Source of the DNA: Chitinophaga pinensis | Lineage (GTDB): Bacteria; Bacteroidota; Bacteroidia; NS11-12g; UBA9320 | Direction: 5' to 3' | DNA: 6,621 nucleotides | Assembly: GCA_945890595.1 (NCBI GenBank) | Contig: CAMDCQ010000134.1 | Span: forward strand, 1-6,621 | Shown: one piece after another, positions 1 through 6,042 of the stretch | Layout: the number at the start of each line of letters is the position of its first letter | Position numbering within the stretch: position 1 is the stretch's first letter | The notes under the pieces: model-generated | What the model was told of the DNA's origin: nothing | What the model saw: the letters and a program-made list of their open reading frames with translations, nothing else | Databases searched by the model: none | Program-made: the position numbers and the translations under genes

Positions 1-581
1 GTAAAATCTTCACCTAGATCTTCATTAAAGTCATTTTGATATACAGAGTAAATCACTTTTGAATTTGAAAAAACAGGCTCGTCTTTGTAGATTGTTTTTA
101 GGTATAGCGGAATCAAACTTGTCATCCATCCTTGGCAGTGAATAATATCAGGATACCATCCTAGTTTTTTAACTGTTTCTAAAGCACCCTTGCAAAAGAA
201 AATGGTACGTTCATCGTTGTCGGCAAAAAAGTCTTCGTTTTCGTCGTTGTAAATAAACTTTCTGTGAAAGAAATCTTCATTATCTAAAAAGTAAACTTGC
301 ATTTTGGTGTTTGGAATAGATGCTACTTTAATGGTGAGAGGATTGTCGTTGTCATCTATAGTAATATTCATACCGGATAAGCGAACTACCTCGTGCAGCC
401 TATTTCGTCTTTCGTTAATTACACCAAAGCGAGGAACTAATATCCTTACTTCATTGTCTTTTTCCTGAATTTTTTGAGGAAGATATCTAGCAATTTCGGC
501 CAGTGGCGTGTCTCCATCCAAAAAGGGTCTCATTTCTGAAGAGATAAATAGAATTTTTTTTCTTTCCTGTGTATTGTCCAT
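1..581 (-). CDS. Glycogen/starch synthase-like protein (GT5 N-terminal domain), 5' part only
   Basis: The frame is open from the ATG at 579-581 to the left edge, giving 193 N-terminal residues; the C-terminus is outside the window. The protein resembles the N-terminal Rossmann half of GT5 glycogen/starch synthases, which extend alpha-1,4-glucan from ADP-glucose in the cytoplasm. It has a KILFISSEMRPF start (residues 9-20), VRILVPRFGVINERR (45-59) and DIIHCQGWMTSLIPLYLK (145-162), which matches the HxHDWh..L.P.YLK region. The KxGGL motif that normally follows SEMxPxx, whose lysine contacts ADP-glucose, is absent: LDGDTPLAE stands in its place. From memory, flavobacteria carry a short protein of about 270 aa of this kind next to panC, so this is probably that family and not a full-length GlgA of about 480 aa. 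Whether it is an active synthase is uncertain. The start is supported by a TAnnTTTG promoter about 26 bases upstream and by divergence from panC. Confidence 0.82.
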   Translation of the reverse strand, partial: MDNTQERKKILFISSEMRPFLDGDTPLAEIARYLPQKIQEKDNEVRILVPRFGVINERRNRLHEVVRLSGMNITIDDNDNPLTIKVASIPNTKMQVYFLDNEDFFHRKFIYNDENEDFFADNDERTIFFCKGALETVKKLGWYPDIIHCQGWMTSLIPLYLKTIYKDEPVFSNSKVIYSVYQNDFNEDLGEDF

Positions 582-606
582 AGAACGGGTTATTGTTATA
601 CAATTG

Positions 607-614
607 CAAAGGTA
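607..614 (-). promoter_or_regulatory. Bacteroidetes -7 promoter element for the glgA-like gene
   Basis: On the minus strand this reads TACCTTTG, a full match to the Bacteroidetes sigma-ABfr -7 consensus TAnnTTTG. A T-rich stretch (complement of 632-636) sits near the expected -33 position about 19 bases upstream, although it is not an exact TTTG. Transcription would start near 600-602, giving a leader of about 20 bases before the ATG at 581. The site is inferred from sequence only. Confidence 0.55.
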
Positions 615-679
615 CTGCCATTTAGAGCTATAAAAATAACGCAGCACTATTGTATTTTAACTATTTTAATCGTATATAT

Positions 680-1531
680 ATGCATATTATTAAATCAAGA
701 CACGACTTAGTTACTCACCTTTTGTCTATACGCAAGCAAGGTAAAAATGTTACTATTGGTTTTGTACCAACCATGGGTGCCCTCCATTCTGGTCATGCAT
801 CTCTCATTGATGAGAGTGTGAGCGAAAACACCATAACGGTATGTAGCATTTTCGTTAACCCCACTCAATTTGGGGACAAATCAGACTTAGAAAAATATCC
901 TAAACCCATTGAAAAAGACATTGAAATTCTTATTAAACACAAATGCGATATCCTTTTTTTACCTGAATTTGAGGAGGTTTATTCGGCTCAATATGTCCAT
1001 CAAAAATTTGAAATCGGCGAATTAGAGTCCAAAATTGAAGGTGCTAGCAGACCTGGGCATTTTCAAGGTGTATGCAATGTAGTAAGTCAACTATTTGAAA
1101 TAGTTACGCCAGATTGCGCTTACTTTGGCCAAAAAGATTATCAGCAAACTGCCATAATTAAATCACTAATTAAGCTAACTGGTTCTAATATAACACTCAA
1201 AATAGTGCCCATAAAACGAGAATCGAATGGATTAGCCATGAGCTCCAGAAACATACGACTATCTGATAAAGGCAGAAAAAATGCTGCTTTTATCTATAAA
1301 GCGCTTAGAGATATACAAGCCGAAGTAGAAACTAGATCATTGGTGGAATTAGTCAACCGAGCAAAACAATTTATTAGCTCACAAAAAGGTGTGGATTTAG
1401 ATTACTTACTTGCAGTAGATGCAGAGACCCTAAATGAAGTAACCTCAATAAAGGAAACTGGTAGCATTATAATACTCGTAGCAGTAACGTATGAGGGGGT
1501 TCGATTGATTGACAACATTTTTTTAAACTGA
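680..1531 (+). CDS. panC: Pantoate--beta-alanine ligase (pantothenate synthetase)
   Basis: PanC condenses pantoate with beta-alanine using ATP, through a pantoyl-adenylate, to make pantothenate, the precursor of coenzyme A. It is a cytoplasmic homodimer in known cases. The 283-aa length is normal for the family. The diagnostic motifs are all visible: PTMGALHSGH (residues 30-39, the HIGH-type nucleotide motif with H36 and H39), FVNPTQF (58-64), RPGHFQGV (124-131), FGQKDYQQ (149-156), the KMSKS-like MSSRN (187-191) and the C-terminal VRLIDNI (274-280). I chose the ATG at 680 because family proteins begin just before this point. An in-frame TTG at 650 would add ten residues unlike the family. 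There is no clear Shine-Dalgarno sequence. The gene is divergent from the glgA-like gene. panD, often its neighbour in flavobacteria, does not follow; an initiator tRNA gene does. Confidence 0.97.
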   Translation: MHIIKSRHDLVTHLLSIRKQGKNVTIGFVPTMGALHSGHASLIDESVSENTITVCSIFVNPTQFGDKSDLEKYPKPIEKDIEILIKHKCDILFLPEFEEVYSAQYVHQKFEIGELESKIEGASRPGHFQGVCNVVSQLFEIVTPDCAYFGQKDYQQTAIIKSLIKLTGSNITLKIVPIKRESNGLAMSSRNIRLSDKGRKNAAFIYKALRDIQAEVETRSLVELVNRAKQFISSQKGVDLDYLLAVDAETLNEVTSIKETGSIIILVAVTYEGVRLIDNIFLN

Positions 1532-1534
1532 TTG

Positions 1535-1565
1535 CTTGCTAAGAATAATAATTCCCTTATCTTTG
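1535..1565 (+). promoter_or_regulatory. Promoter of the initiator tRNA gene
   Basis: TATCTTTG at 1558-1565 fully matches the Bacteroidetes -7 consensus TAnnTTTG. CTTG at 1535-1538 matches the -33 element TTTG at three of four bases, with the usual 19-base spacing between them. Transcription would start near 1571, about seven bases before the mature tRNA. The promoter lies immediately after the panC stop, so the tRNA probably does not depend on panC readthrough. Confidence 0.65.
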
Positions 1566-1577
1566 CACCCCAATTAA

Positions 1578-1649
<72 letters not shown>

Positions 1650-1660
1650 CTAAATAGCAT

Positions 1661-1691
1661 AAAAGTCTCACTGAAAAGTGGGACTTTTTTT
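1661..1691 (+). terminator. Intrinsic terminator of the tRNA-fMet transcript
   Basis: A 12-bp stem (1661-1672 with 1677-1688, one T:G wobble) closes on a GAAA tetraloop at 1673-1676 and runs into a seven-T tract at 1685-1691. It lies 12 bases after the tRNA and should end transcription from the tRNA promoter and any readthrough from panC. Confidence 0.85.
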
Positions 1692-1885
1692 GTGGTGTCT
1701 TGGCTCGTTACACTTTTCTTCTTTCAAAGCTAAAACGTGTATTTATTGCTGCCAACTAAGCCTAGCTTTAGGTTATTTCGAAAGTAGGTAATACAACAAA
1801 CATTACGATTTAAAATAGTAGAACATTCTTTTGGACATCTTTTGTTAATCAAGATTTGTTTTCATCTGCTCATCCAAGCAACCTG
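1692..1885. other. Intergenic stretch with no recognisable gene
   Basis: With its flanking terminators this belongs to a gene-free span of about 310 bases between the tRNA and the T9SS-protein gene. I read all frames and found only very short open frames, such as an 11-codon minus-strand frame beginning MSKRMFYY, with no family signature. The only structure seen is a weak 7-bp hairpin, AAGCCTA/TAGGTTA around GCTT near 1757-1775. No promoter match points into either neighbour. It is probably spacer between two convergent transcription units. Confidence 0.5.
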
Positions 1886-1911
1886 TTTTGTGCTAAAAAA
1901 CAAGCACAAAA
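1886..1911. repeat. Inverted repeat abutting the terminator
   Basis: TTTTGTGCT at 1886-1894 and AGCACAAAA at 1903-1911 form a perfect 9-bp stem around an eight-base A-rich loop. Its right arm overlaps the A-tract that supplies the U-run of the minus-strand terminator. It may stabilise the transcript end or be incidental. Confidence 0.5.
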
Positions 1912-1943
1912 AAAGGGGGTAAAGCTTTGCTTTACCCCCTTTT
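1908..1943 (-). terminator. Strong intrinsic terminator of the T9SS-protein gene
   Basis: A perfect 15-bp inverted repeat (1911-1925 with 1929-1943, including a GGGGG/CCCCC block) closes on a three-base loop. On the minus strand it is followed by seven T (complement of 1908-1914). It begins 17 bases after the stop codon of the minus-strand gene. On the plus strand the stem also ends in TTTT, so it may act weakly in that direction and block transcription arriving from the tRNA side. Confidence 0.9.
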
Positions 1944-1960
1944 AGAAAATTAAAATCTTA

Positions 1961-4393
1961 TTATTTGTTTACTATGAATTTAGCAATACCTTCTTTTTCT
2001 GCATTGTGCAGTTTTAGAATGTAGCTTCCTTCTACAAGCGCAGAAATGCTCAAGTTGTTGTTATAAAGCGTTCCTTCAGCAACTTTAGATCCTAAAAGAT
2101 TATACACCTCATAGTTGTTCCAGTTCTCTGAACCCACAACCGTTAAGTTATTGCTTGCTGGGTTTGGATAAACTCTAGCTACAACGCTTAGATCATTGAT
2201 AGACATAATAGGAATCCACTGTGTAATATCCGCTAAACCTCTTGGGAAAATTTGGTATCCTGAGTTGTATGGTGCTGTTGCGTCAAACTGACCACCAAGA
2301 CCAACAATAGTCATAGTATCAAATGAAACTGGTTGACCAACAATACCTGGGATATCTTTGTCAATTCTAATTTGGAAGGTGTCTTTAGCTTCGTTAGTTA
2401 ACTCTACGTTTCCGTTATTAGGCCAAACTGTAGTAGTATCATTTGTAATCCACACTTTTTCTAATCTGATAAAGTTAGACTCAGTAGCTTCAGATGGAGC
2501 AGCAACGTCTATTGGATCTTTTAATGTGTTACCAGCTGAGTTTACTCTAATGCTGTCTGGGAAAAGCTCTAACAATCCGTTGTAAAAATCAATTTTACCT
2601 CTTACTGTGATATCGTCACCTTCAGTAACTACATAGTCATTAACATCTGCAAAATTATAGATATTAATACCTGCAGTTGCATCGATTAAAGTGAATGATA
2701 GTCCAGCGTTTCCGTCTAAGTCAACACCGTATACGATACCTGTAAGCTCATATAGTTCACCTTTGTTTGTCGCAGCTAAATCTGCATCAAGCATAATTAC
2801 ATCTGCAATATCCGCTACTGTATATGTAGGGTTTTTACTGAAATAAATGTTATCAAGGTAAAGAGTAGTGCTTCCAATAGGAACAGCAGAGAAGATAATT
2901 TGAGAAATATTTGATTTTGTAGTTAAGCCAGTGAAATCAGAAAGCATAATCTTATGATTGTTCCATGATTCAAGAGCTTGATTGGTAAAAGCAATTTCGT
3001 GCTCTTTGTCATCTCCACCACCGTATGCGTTGTCTGCTCCAAAATCAACTAATTTAACTCTATATGTAGTTCCCTGAGGAGTCCATGCATCAAAAGTGAA
3101 ATACTCCATAGTACTTGCATTGATTGAATTAGCGCCAACTGCTTCAACGCCAACAAAATCTAAATTGCTGTATTGCTTTACGTCGTTTGTTCCAATTTTA
3201 ATTTCTGCAAGACTTGCTGCAGACCAAGCTGTTCTCCAAGTATCCACAGTTACGTCTGTATAAACATTACTAAACAAAGAGATTACGTCTTTAGCTGCTG
3301 CAGTAGGATCTGCCGCTGCAGTTGTAGGAGCTGGTTCGCTTGATTTATAAAAGTAAATATTGTCTAAGAAAATAGTTCCGTTATTTCCGTTTGGATCAAC
3401 AAACTTGAACTGGAATAAATCCGCTACAGAAAGACTTTGAGAAGTATAATCTGCAAGATCAATATCGATAGAGGTCCACTCACCTGCACTTAGTGCACTG
3501 GTTACTTTTCTCTCTCCGGTGCTTCTGCTTATTGGGTATATTTCAAGATTAGATAGGTCTGCAGTCCATACATCTAAGTGAAGGAACTCCATTGTCGAAG
3601 CGTTTACATCTGATCCGAACTCAATACCTTGGTAATTTAAGTTATTATACTTAATCATGCTATCTGATCCTATTTCAAAAACGCTGTAACCAGTGCTTTG
3701 TCCCCAGTTTGGATAAAAGTTAGTTCCTGAAACGTTATTATACGTTTCACTATAGATAGAAATAACTTTAGCCGCATCAACAGTTGGATCTGTAGCTGGC
3801 GAAGATGGTTCTGTAGCTGGGCCACACGTAGAACTGTGCGCTCCAGCATAAGACCATTCGTCTTTTGCATATACATCCCATTCTGTAGCTCCAACAGTCC
3901 AATTTAATTGCCCTTCAGTTACGCTAAACTTTCTTACTAATGTATAGTCTAGTGTACTACCTGAACCTACTGGCCAGTTTGTTCCTGGATCTACCCATCT
4001 AACACCAATAGCGTCGATAGTGTCCGTGCCTTTTAGTAAACAAACCCCATCATCTCCGTTAAAATGCACAACACTTGGGAACGCTAAAGCAGTATCTGCT
4101 TTTGCTAAAATAGCTGCGTTTGACTGATTCGTGCAAATAACAAAAACTTCTCCAACCGCAAGTGTTCCGTAAAGTTGGAATGTTTTGTTGCTTGTTGCGT
4201 TAGATCCTCCATTGTTAATCATAAATACAGAATAGGTGCTTAAATCAACGTTTGCACTGGTAGGGTTATAAATCTCCAAATACTTGTTGTTAGAAGAACC
4301 TTCTGCATACTCACTGAAATACAATTCAGTGCATTGCGCAGAAGCGGCAACACTCAAAATTATAAGTGAAAATAAGATGTAAAATTTTTTCAT
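1961..4393 (-). CDS. Secreted multidomain protein: lamin-tail domain, two binding-like modules, OB-like region, T9SS sorting domain
   Basis: The 810-aa protein starts with a signal peptide (residues 1-19, hydrophobic core YILFSLIILSV, AXA-type site at ASA before QC). A lamin-tail domain follows (about 21-190), with EYAEGSSNNKYLEIYNPT and a late DPGTNW...TLVRK...EWDVY pattern. This LTD subtype occurs in ExeM-like extracellular nucleases. Two homologous modules (about 201-350 and 361-520) each begin with DPT and VIS and end in LDNIYF, as in galactose-binding-like carbohydrate-binding folds. They are joined by P/T/A-rich linkers. Residues 525-725 look like one or two OB-type beta domains (ELTGIVYGV, VRGKIDFYNGLLEL). 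The C-terminus (738-810, VYPNPASNNL to KFIVNK) is a type A T9SS sorting domain, so the protein should cross the outer membrane and be released or attached to the surface. I see no catalytic domain. The gene is monocistronic, with an A-rich leader and a strong terminator. Its exact role is unknown; binding of polysaccharide or extracellular DNA is inference. Confidence 0.9.
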   Translation of the reverse strand: MKKFYILFSLIILSVAASAQCTELYFSEYAEGSSNNKYLEIYNPTSANVDLSTYSVFMINNGGSNATSNKTFQLYGTLAVGEVFVICTNQSNAAILAKADTALAFPSVVHFNGDDGVCLLKGTDTIDAIGVRWVDPGTNWPVGSGSTLDYTLVRKFSVTEGQLNWTVGATEWDVYAKDEWSYAGAHSSTCGPATEPSSPATDPTVDAAKVISIYSETYNNVSGTNFYPNWGQSTGYSVFEIGSDSMIKYNNLNYQGIEFGSDVNASTMEFLHLDVWTADLSNLEIYPISRSTGERKVTSALSAGEWTSIDIDLADYTSQSLSVADLFQFKFVDPNGNNGTIFLDNIYFYKSSEPAPTTAAADPTAAAKDVISLFSNVYTDVTVDTWRTAWSAASLAEIKIGTNDVKQYSNLDFVGVEAVGANSINASTMEYFTFDAWTPQGTTYRVKLVDFGADNAYGGGDDKEHEIAFTNQALESWNNHKIMLSDFTGLTTKSNISQIIFSAVPIGSTTLYLDNIYFSKNPTYTVADIADVIMLDADLAATNKGELYELTGIVYGVDLDGNAGLSFTLIDATAGINIYNFADVNDYVVTEGDDITVRGKIDFYNGLLELFPDSIRVNSAGNTLKDPIDVAAPSEATESNFIRLEKVWITNDTTTVWPNNGNVELTNEAKDTFQIRIDKDIPGIVGQPVSFDTMTIVGLGGQFDATAPYNSGYQIFPRGLADITQWIPIMSINDLSVVARVYPNPASNNLTVVGSENWNNYEVYNLLGSKVAEGTLYNNNLSISALVEGSYILKLHNAEKEGIAKFIVNK
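1964..2182 (-). other. T9SS type A C-terminal sorting domain (residues 738-810)
   Basis: The VYPNPASNNL opening, the YEVYNLLGSKV strand, the L..G.Y.LKL core and the final KFIVNK are the canonical pattern of the Por-secretion C-terminal domain. This domain directs cargo through the type IX translocon and is usually cleaved at the cell surface by the PorU sortase. The T9SS machinery itself is not in this window. Confidence 0.92.
2834..3313 (-). repeat. Second copy of the duplicated binding-like module (residues 361-520)
   Basis: This is the second module, offset from the first by 160 residues measured from DPT to DPT. It carries the insertion NAYGGGDDKEHEI (residues 455-467), which has no counterpart in copy one and could form a ligand- or calcium-binding loop. 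The ending LYLDNIYFSK matches IFLDNIYFYK of the first copy. Confidence 0.75.
3344..3793 (-). repeat. First copy of the duplicated binding-like module (residues 201-350)
   Basis: This segment encodes the first of two homologous protein modules. Shared landmarks with the second copy are DPT plus a VIS strand, a Y..V....W stretch, I..D..K.Y.NL...G.E, NASTMEY/F, D.WT, an internal W followed by an L.DFT/ADYT strand, and a closing LDNIYF. It is diverged protein-level similarity, not a DNA-level repeat. The family is probably a beta-sandwich carbohydrate-binding type. Confidence 0.75.
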
Positions 4394-4421
4394 TGTTTTA
4401 TTTTTTTGTTTAATACTATTG

Positions 4422-4429
4422 CGAAAATA
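4422..4429 (-). promoter_or_regulatory. Possible -7 element for the T9SS-protein gene
   Basis: On the minus strand this reads TATTTTCG, one mismatch from TAnnTTTG, and would give a leader of roughly 23 bases. No convincing TTTG lies at the -33 position, and the region is AT-rich, so this is a weak prediction. Confidence 0.3.
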
Positions 4430-4460
4430 ATAATCTTAAGGAAAGGTTCGACACCCTGCT

Positions 4461-4492
4461 TTTTAAAGATCGAAGAAATGCATCTATATTTT
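4461..4492 (+). promoter_or_regulatory. Possible promoter of the GT-C membrane protein gene
   Basis: TTTT at 4461-4464 and TATATTTT at 4485-4492 are each one base from the Bacteroidetes elements TTTG and TAnnTTTG, spaced 20 bases apart. Transcription would then start almost at the ATG (4498), implying a leaderless or nearly leaderless mRNA. AT-rich DNA produces such matches by chance, so confidence is low. Confidence 0.25.
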
Positions 4493-4497
4493 ACTAA

Positions 4498-5769
4498 ATG
4501 AAACGACTTTTTTTAACTTTAATATTAGCTCTACTTACCATCTTTATTTACTCTTTTTTAAGTGGCAATTTGCCATTTAAAGATCAACAAGAATATTTAC
4601 AAACAGCAACTAACTTGCTAAATAACAACTTGTTATATTCTAAAAATACGACCGATTTTATAGACTACAGAAGCTTTGCAAAAAGACCTTTAGGCCTTCC
4701 ATTATATGTGCTTTTTAACCATCAAAACGTGTACTTAATTCGGGTTTCACAAGCCACTCTTATCTTATTATTATTTTTTGTTGGTCTACTCTTTTTGCGT
4801 GTATTTACATCTACAAAAAGAAGTTTTTTGCTTTTTGGAGTTCTTTTTAGTTTCAATTTTACTTTTTTAGTACATAGTTCTTTTGTTTTTGCGGATCTAC
4901 TTCTGAGCGCTATTGTAACACTTGCTACATTTTTATACTTCGACAAACGAAACACTGAGAAAAACAAGTCGATTTGGCTAGGTTTTTTATGGGCTATTGC
5001 ATTGGCCGTAAAACCCGTTCTCCTGCCTTCTTTAGTGTTTATTCCATTTCTTATGGCTTACTATTTGATTAAAAAGAAAGAGTTTTATTGGCCGTTGCTA
5101 TTTCCTTTTTTCGTTTTCTTTTTTACCTCGAGCCTAAATTATCAAAATACTGGACGTTTTGAATATAGCTCTATGACCACCATTAATTTGATTCAGTACA
5201 ATGCTCGATTAACGATTGCTGACGCTTTTGGATATGATTCTGCTATAGCTTTTTCTGAAAATAAAGCATTTACGCTACCGCGCTCCAAAGAAGAGTATGC
5301 AAGATATAAAGTAGAAGCAACTGAGATTTGTAAAAACGCTATCTTGGACAATATTAGCTCTTACATTAAAATTCATGTATTGGGATCTGTAAAGATGGTT
5401 GTAGATCCAGGCAGATTTGATCTTTATAACTATTTTGGAATGTCAACTGAAAACGATAGCGTAACGGAAGAATTTTTAGGGGGGCATTACAATCAAGCCG
5501 TAAATCACCTAAAAGATGGAGGTTGGCTAATTATAGTATTTCTTGCACTGCTTGGAATTAGCTTACTGAAGCTTGCAGGATTTTTATTTAGTATGAGTAC
5601 AATTCGTAAAACTTGGCCTTTGTTTTTTGTAGTTATTTATTTCATGGCAGTTACAGGTCCCGTGGGTGCAGCGCGTTTATTTTTACCTGTGTCTATTATA
5701 TTTTTAGTAATCAGTATTTTGGGGTTAGAAAAAATGCTATATTTTTTCCAAAAACGTTCTAAACGATAA
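4498..5769 (+). CDS. Polytopic membrane protein, GT-C/GT39-like glycosyltransferase candidate
   Basis: The 423-aa protein has about nine hydrophobic segments (near 5-22, 84-101, 109-129, 131-147, 158-174, 176-191, 198-213, 342-362 and 373-412, the last probably two helices). After the first helix comes a predicted external loop with FKDQQEYL (27-34) and then AKRPLGLPLY (61-70). These match the D..Y and RPPGxPL signatures of GT-C enzymes of the GT39/PMT_2 type, which use polyprenyl-phosphate sugars on the periplasmic side. The ILDNISSYIKIHVLGSVKM and DPGRFD segments (282-307) and the final GAARLFLPVSIIFLV (389-403) also fit that fold. D29 would be the candidate catalytic acid. Substrate and acceptor are unknown, and no cell-envelope sugar genes lie nearby. 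It is divergent from the T9SS-protein gene and overlaps the DUF4286 gene tail to tail by 33 bases. I found no earlier in-frame start, and the ATG opens directly into the first helix. Confidence 0.75.
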   Translation: MKRLFLTLILALLTIFIYSFLSGNLPFKDQQEYLQTATNLLNNNLLYSKNTTDFIDYRSFAKRPLGLPLYVLFNHQNVYLIRVSQATLILLLFFVGLLFLRVFTSTKRSFLLFGVLFSFNFTFLVHSSFVFADLLLSAIVTLATFLYFDKRNTEKNKSIWLGFLWAIALAVKPVLLPSLVFIPFLMAYYLIKKKEFYWPLLFPFFVFFFTSSLNYQNTGRFEYSSMTTINLIQYNARLTIADAFGYDSAIAFSENKAFTLPRSKEEYARYKVEATEICKNAILDNISSYIKIHVLGSVKMVVDPGRFDLYNYFGMSTENDSVTEEFLGGHYNQAVNHLKDGGWLIIVFLALLGISLLKLAGFLFSMSTIRKTWPLFFVVIYFMAVTGPVGAARLFLPVSIIFLVISILGLEKMLYFFQKRSKR

Positions 5770-6042
5770 AACGTTCTCACCAAATTTTTCTTTAGTCTTT
5801 TCTCTTAATCCGGAGGCGTGTTTTTCATTGTACTCTTCAAACTTTGACCAAGAGTCTAATTTATATTGTACAGCATACGAATTGTGTGTTCGCTCATTGG
5901 GGTCCTCAATTATCTTAAAAATGTGGTTTTCCAAAAACAAGTTTGTCTGCATTACTTCAGGTATATGGATTTCTTTTAGCCATAGTAAAACCTCCTGCTC
6001 TATTTCTGGGTGAATGCTTAAGGTTACGTTGTATATTATCAT
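5737..6042 (-). CDS. DUF4286 family protein
   Basis: This is a 101-aa soluble protein with no signal peptide or membrane segment. It matches my memory of the DUF4286 family of Bacteroidetes: an MIIYNVTLSI opening strand (residues 1-10), W21 followed by HIPEV (26-30), SYAVQY (55-60), an amphipathic K/E-rich helix (62-90) and the terminal FRTFLEKI (94-101). Alternating strands and helices suggest a small ferredoxin-like alpha/beta fold, but its function is not known. Its ATG shares one base with the TAA stop of the upstream xerD gene (TAATG), so it is probably translated by coupling from a bicistronic mRNA. Its last 33 bases overlap the convergent GT-C gene on the other strand, and there is no visible hairpin terminator between the two. 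Confidence 0.88.
   Translation of the reverse strand: MIIYNVTLSIHPEIEQEVLLWLKEIHIPEVMQTNLFLENHIFKIIEDPNERTHNSYAVQYKLDSWSKFEEYNEKHASGLREKTKEKFGENVLSFRTFLEKI
5751..5777. repeat. Direct repeat at the convergent gene ends
   Basis: AAAACGTTCT occurs at 5751-5760 and again at 5768-5777, separated by seven bases. The repeat brackets the stop codon of the GT-C gene (5767-5769) and lies inside the end of the DUF4286 frame. A short tandem duplication with a 17-base period is possible. Confidence 0.6.

Noticed and set aside
650..679. Upstream TTG start extending PanC by ten residues
   Set aside because: The added residues are unlike PanC N-termini, and the ATG at 680 gives the family's normal start and length.
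1692..1885. Small protein gene or transposon remnant in the spacer
   Set aside because: Only very short frames such as MSKRMFYYFKS occur, without a promoter, a family match or terminal repeats.
2358..2585. 75-codon plus-strand open frame
   Set aside because: It lies wholly antisense within the T9SS-protein gene and has no recognisable family pattern.
3670..3894. 74-codon minus-strand open frame
   Set aside because: It is an alternative frame inside the T9SS-protein gene, covering the LTD end and linker; no domain signature.
4722..4967. 81-codon minus-strand open frame
   Set aside because: It is antisense to the membrane-protein gene; its K/R-rich composition comes from the T-rich hydrophobic codons of the real gene.
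5828..6013. 61-codon plus-strand open frame
   Set aside because: It is antisense to the DUF4286 gene, with no independent support.
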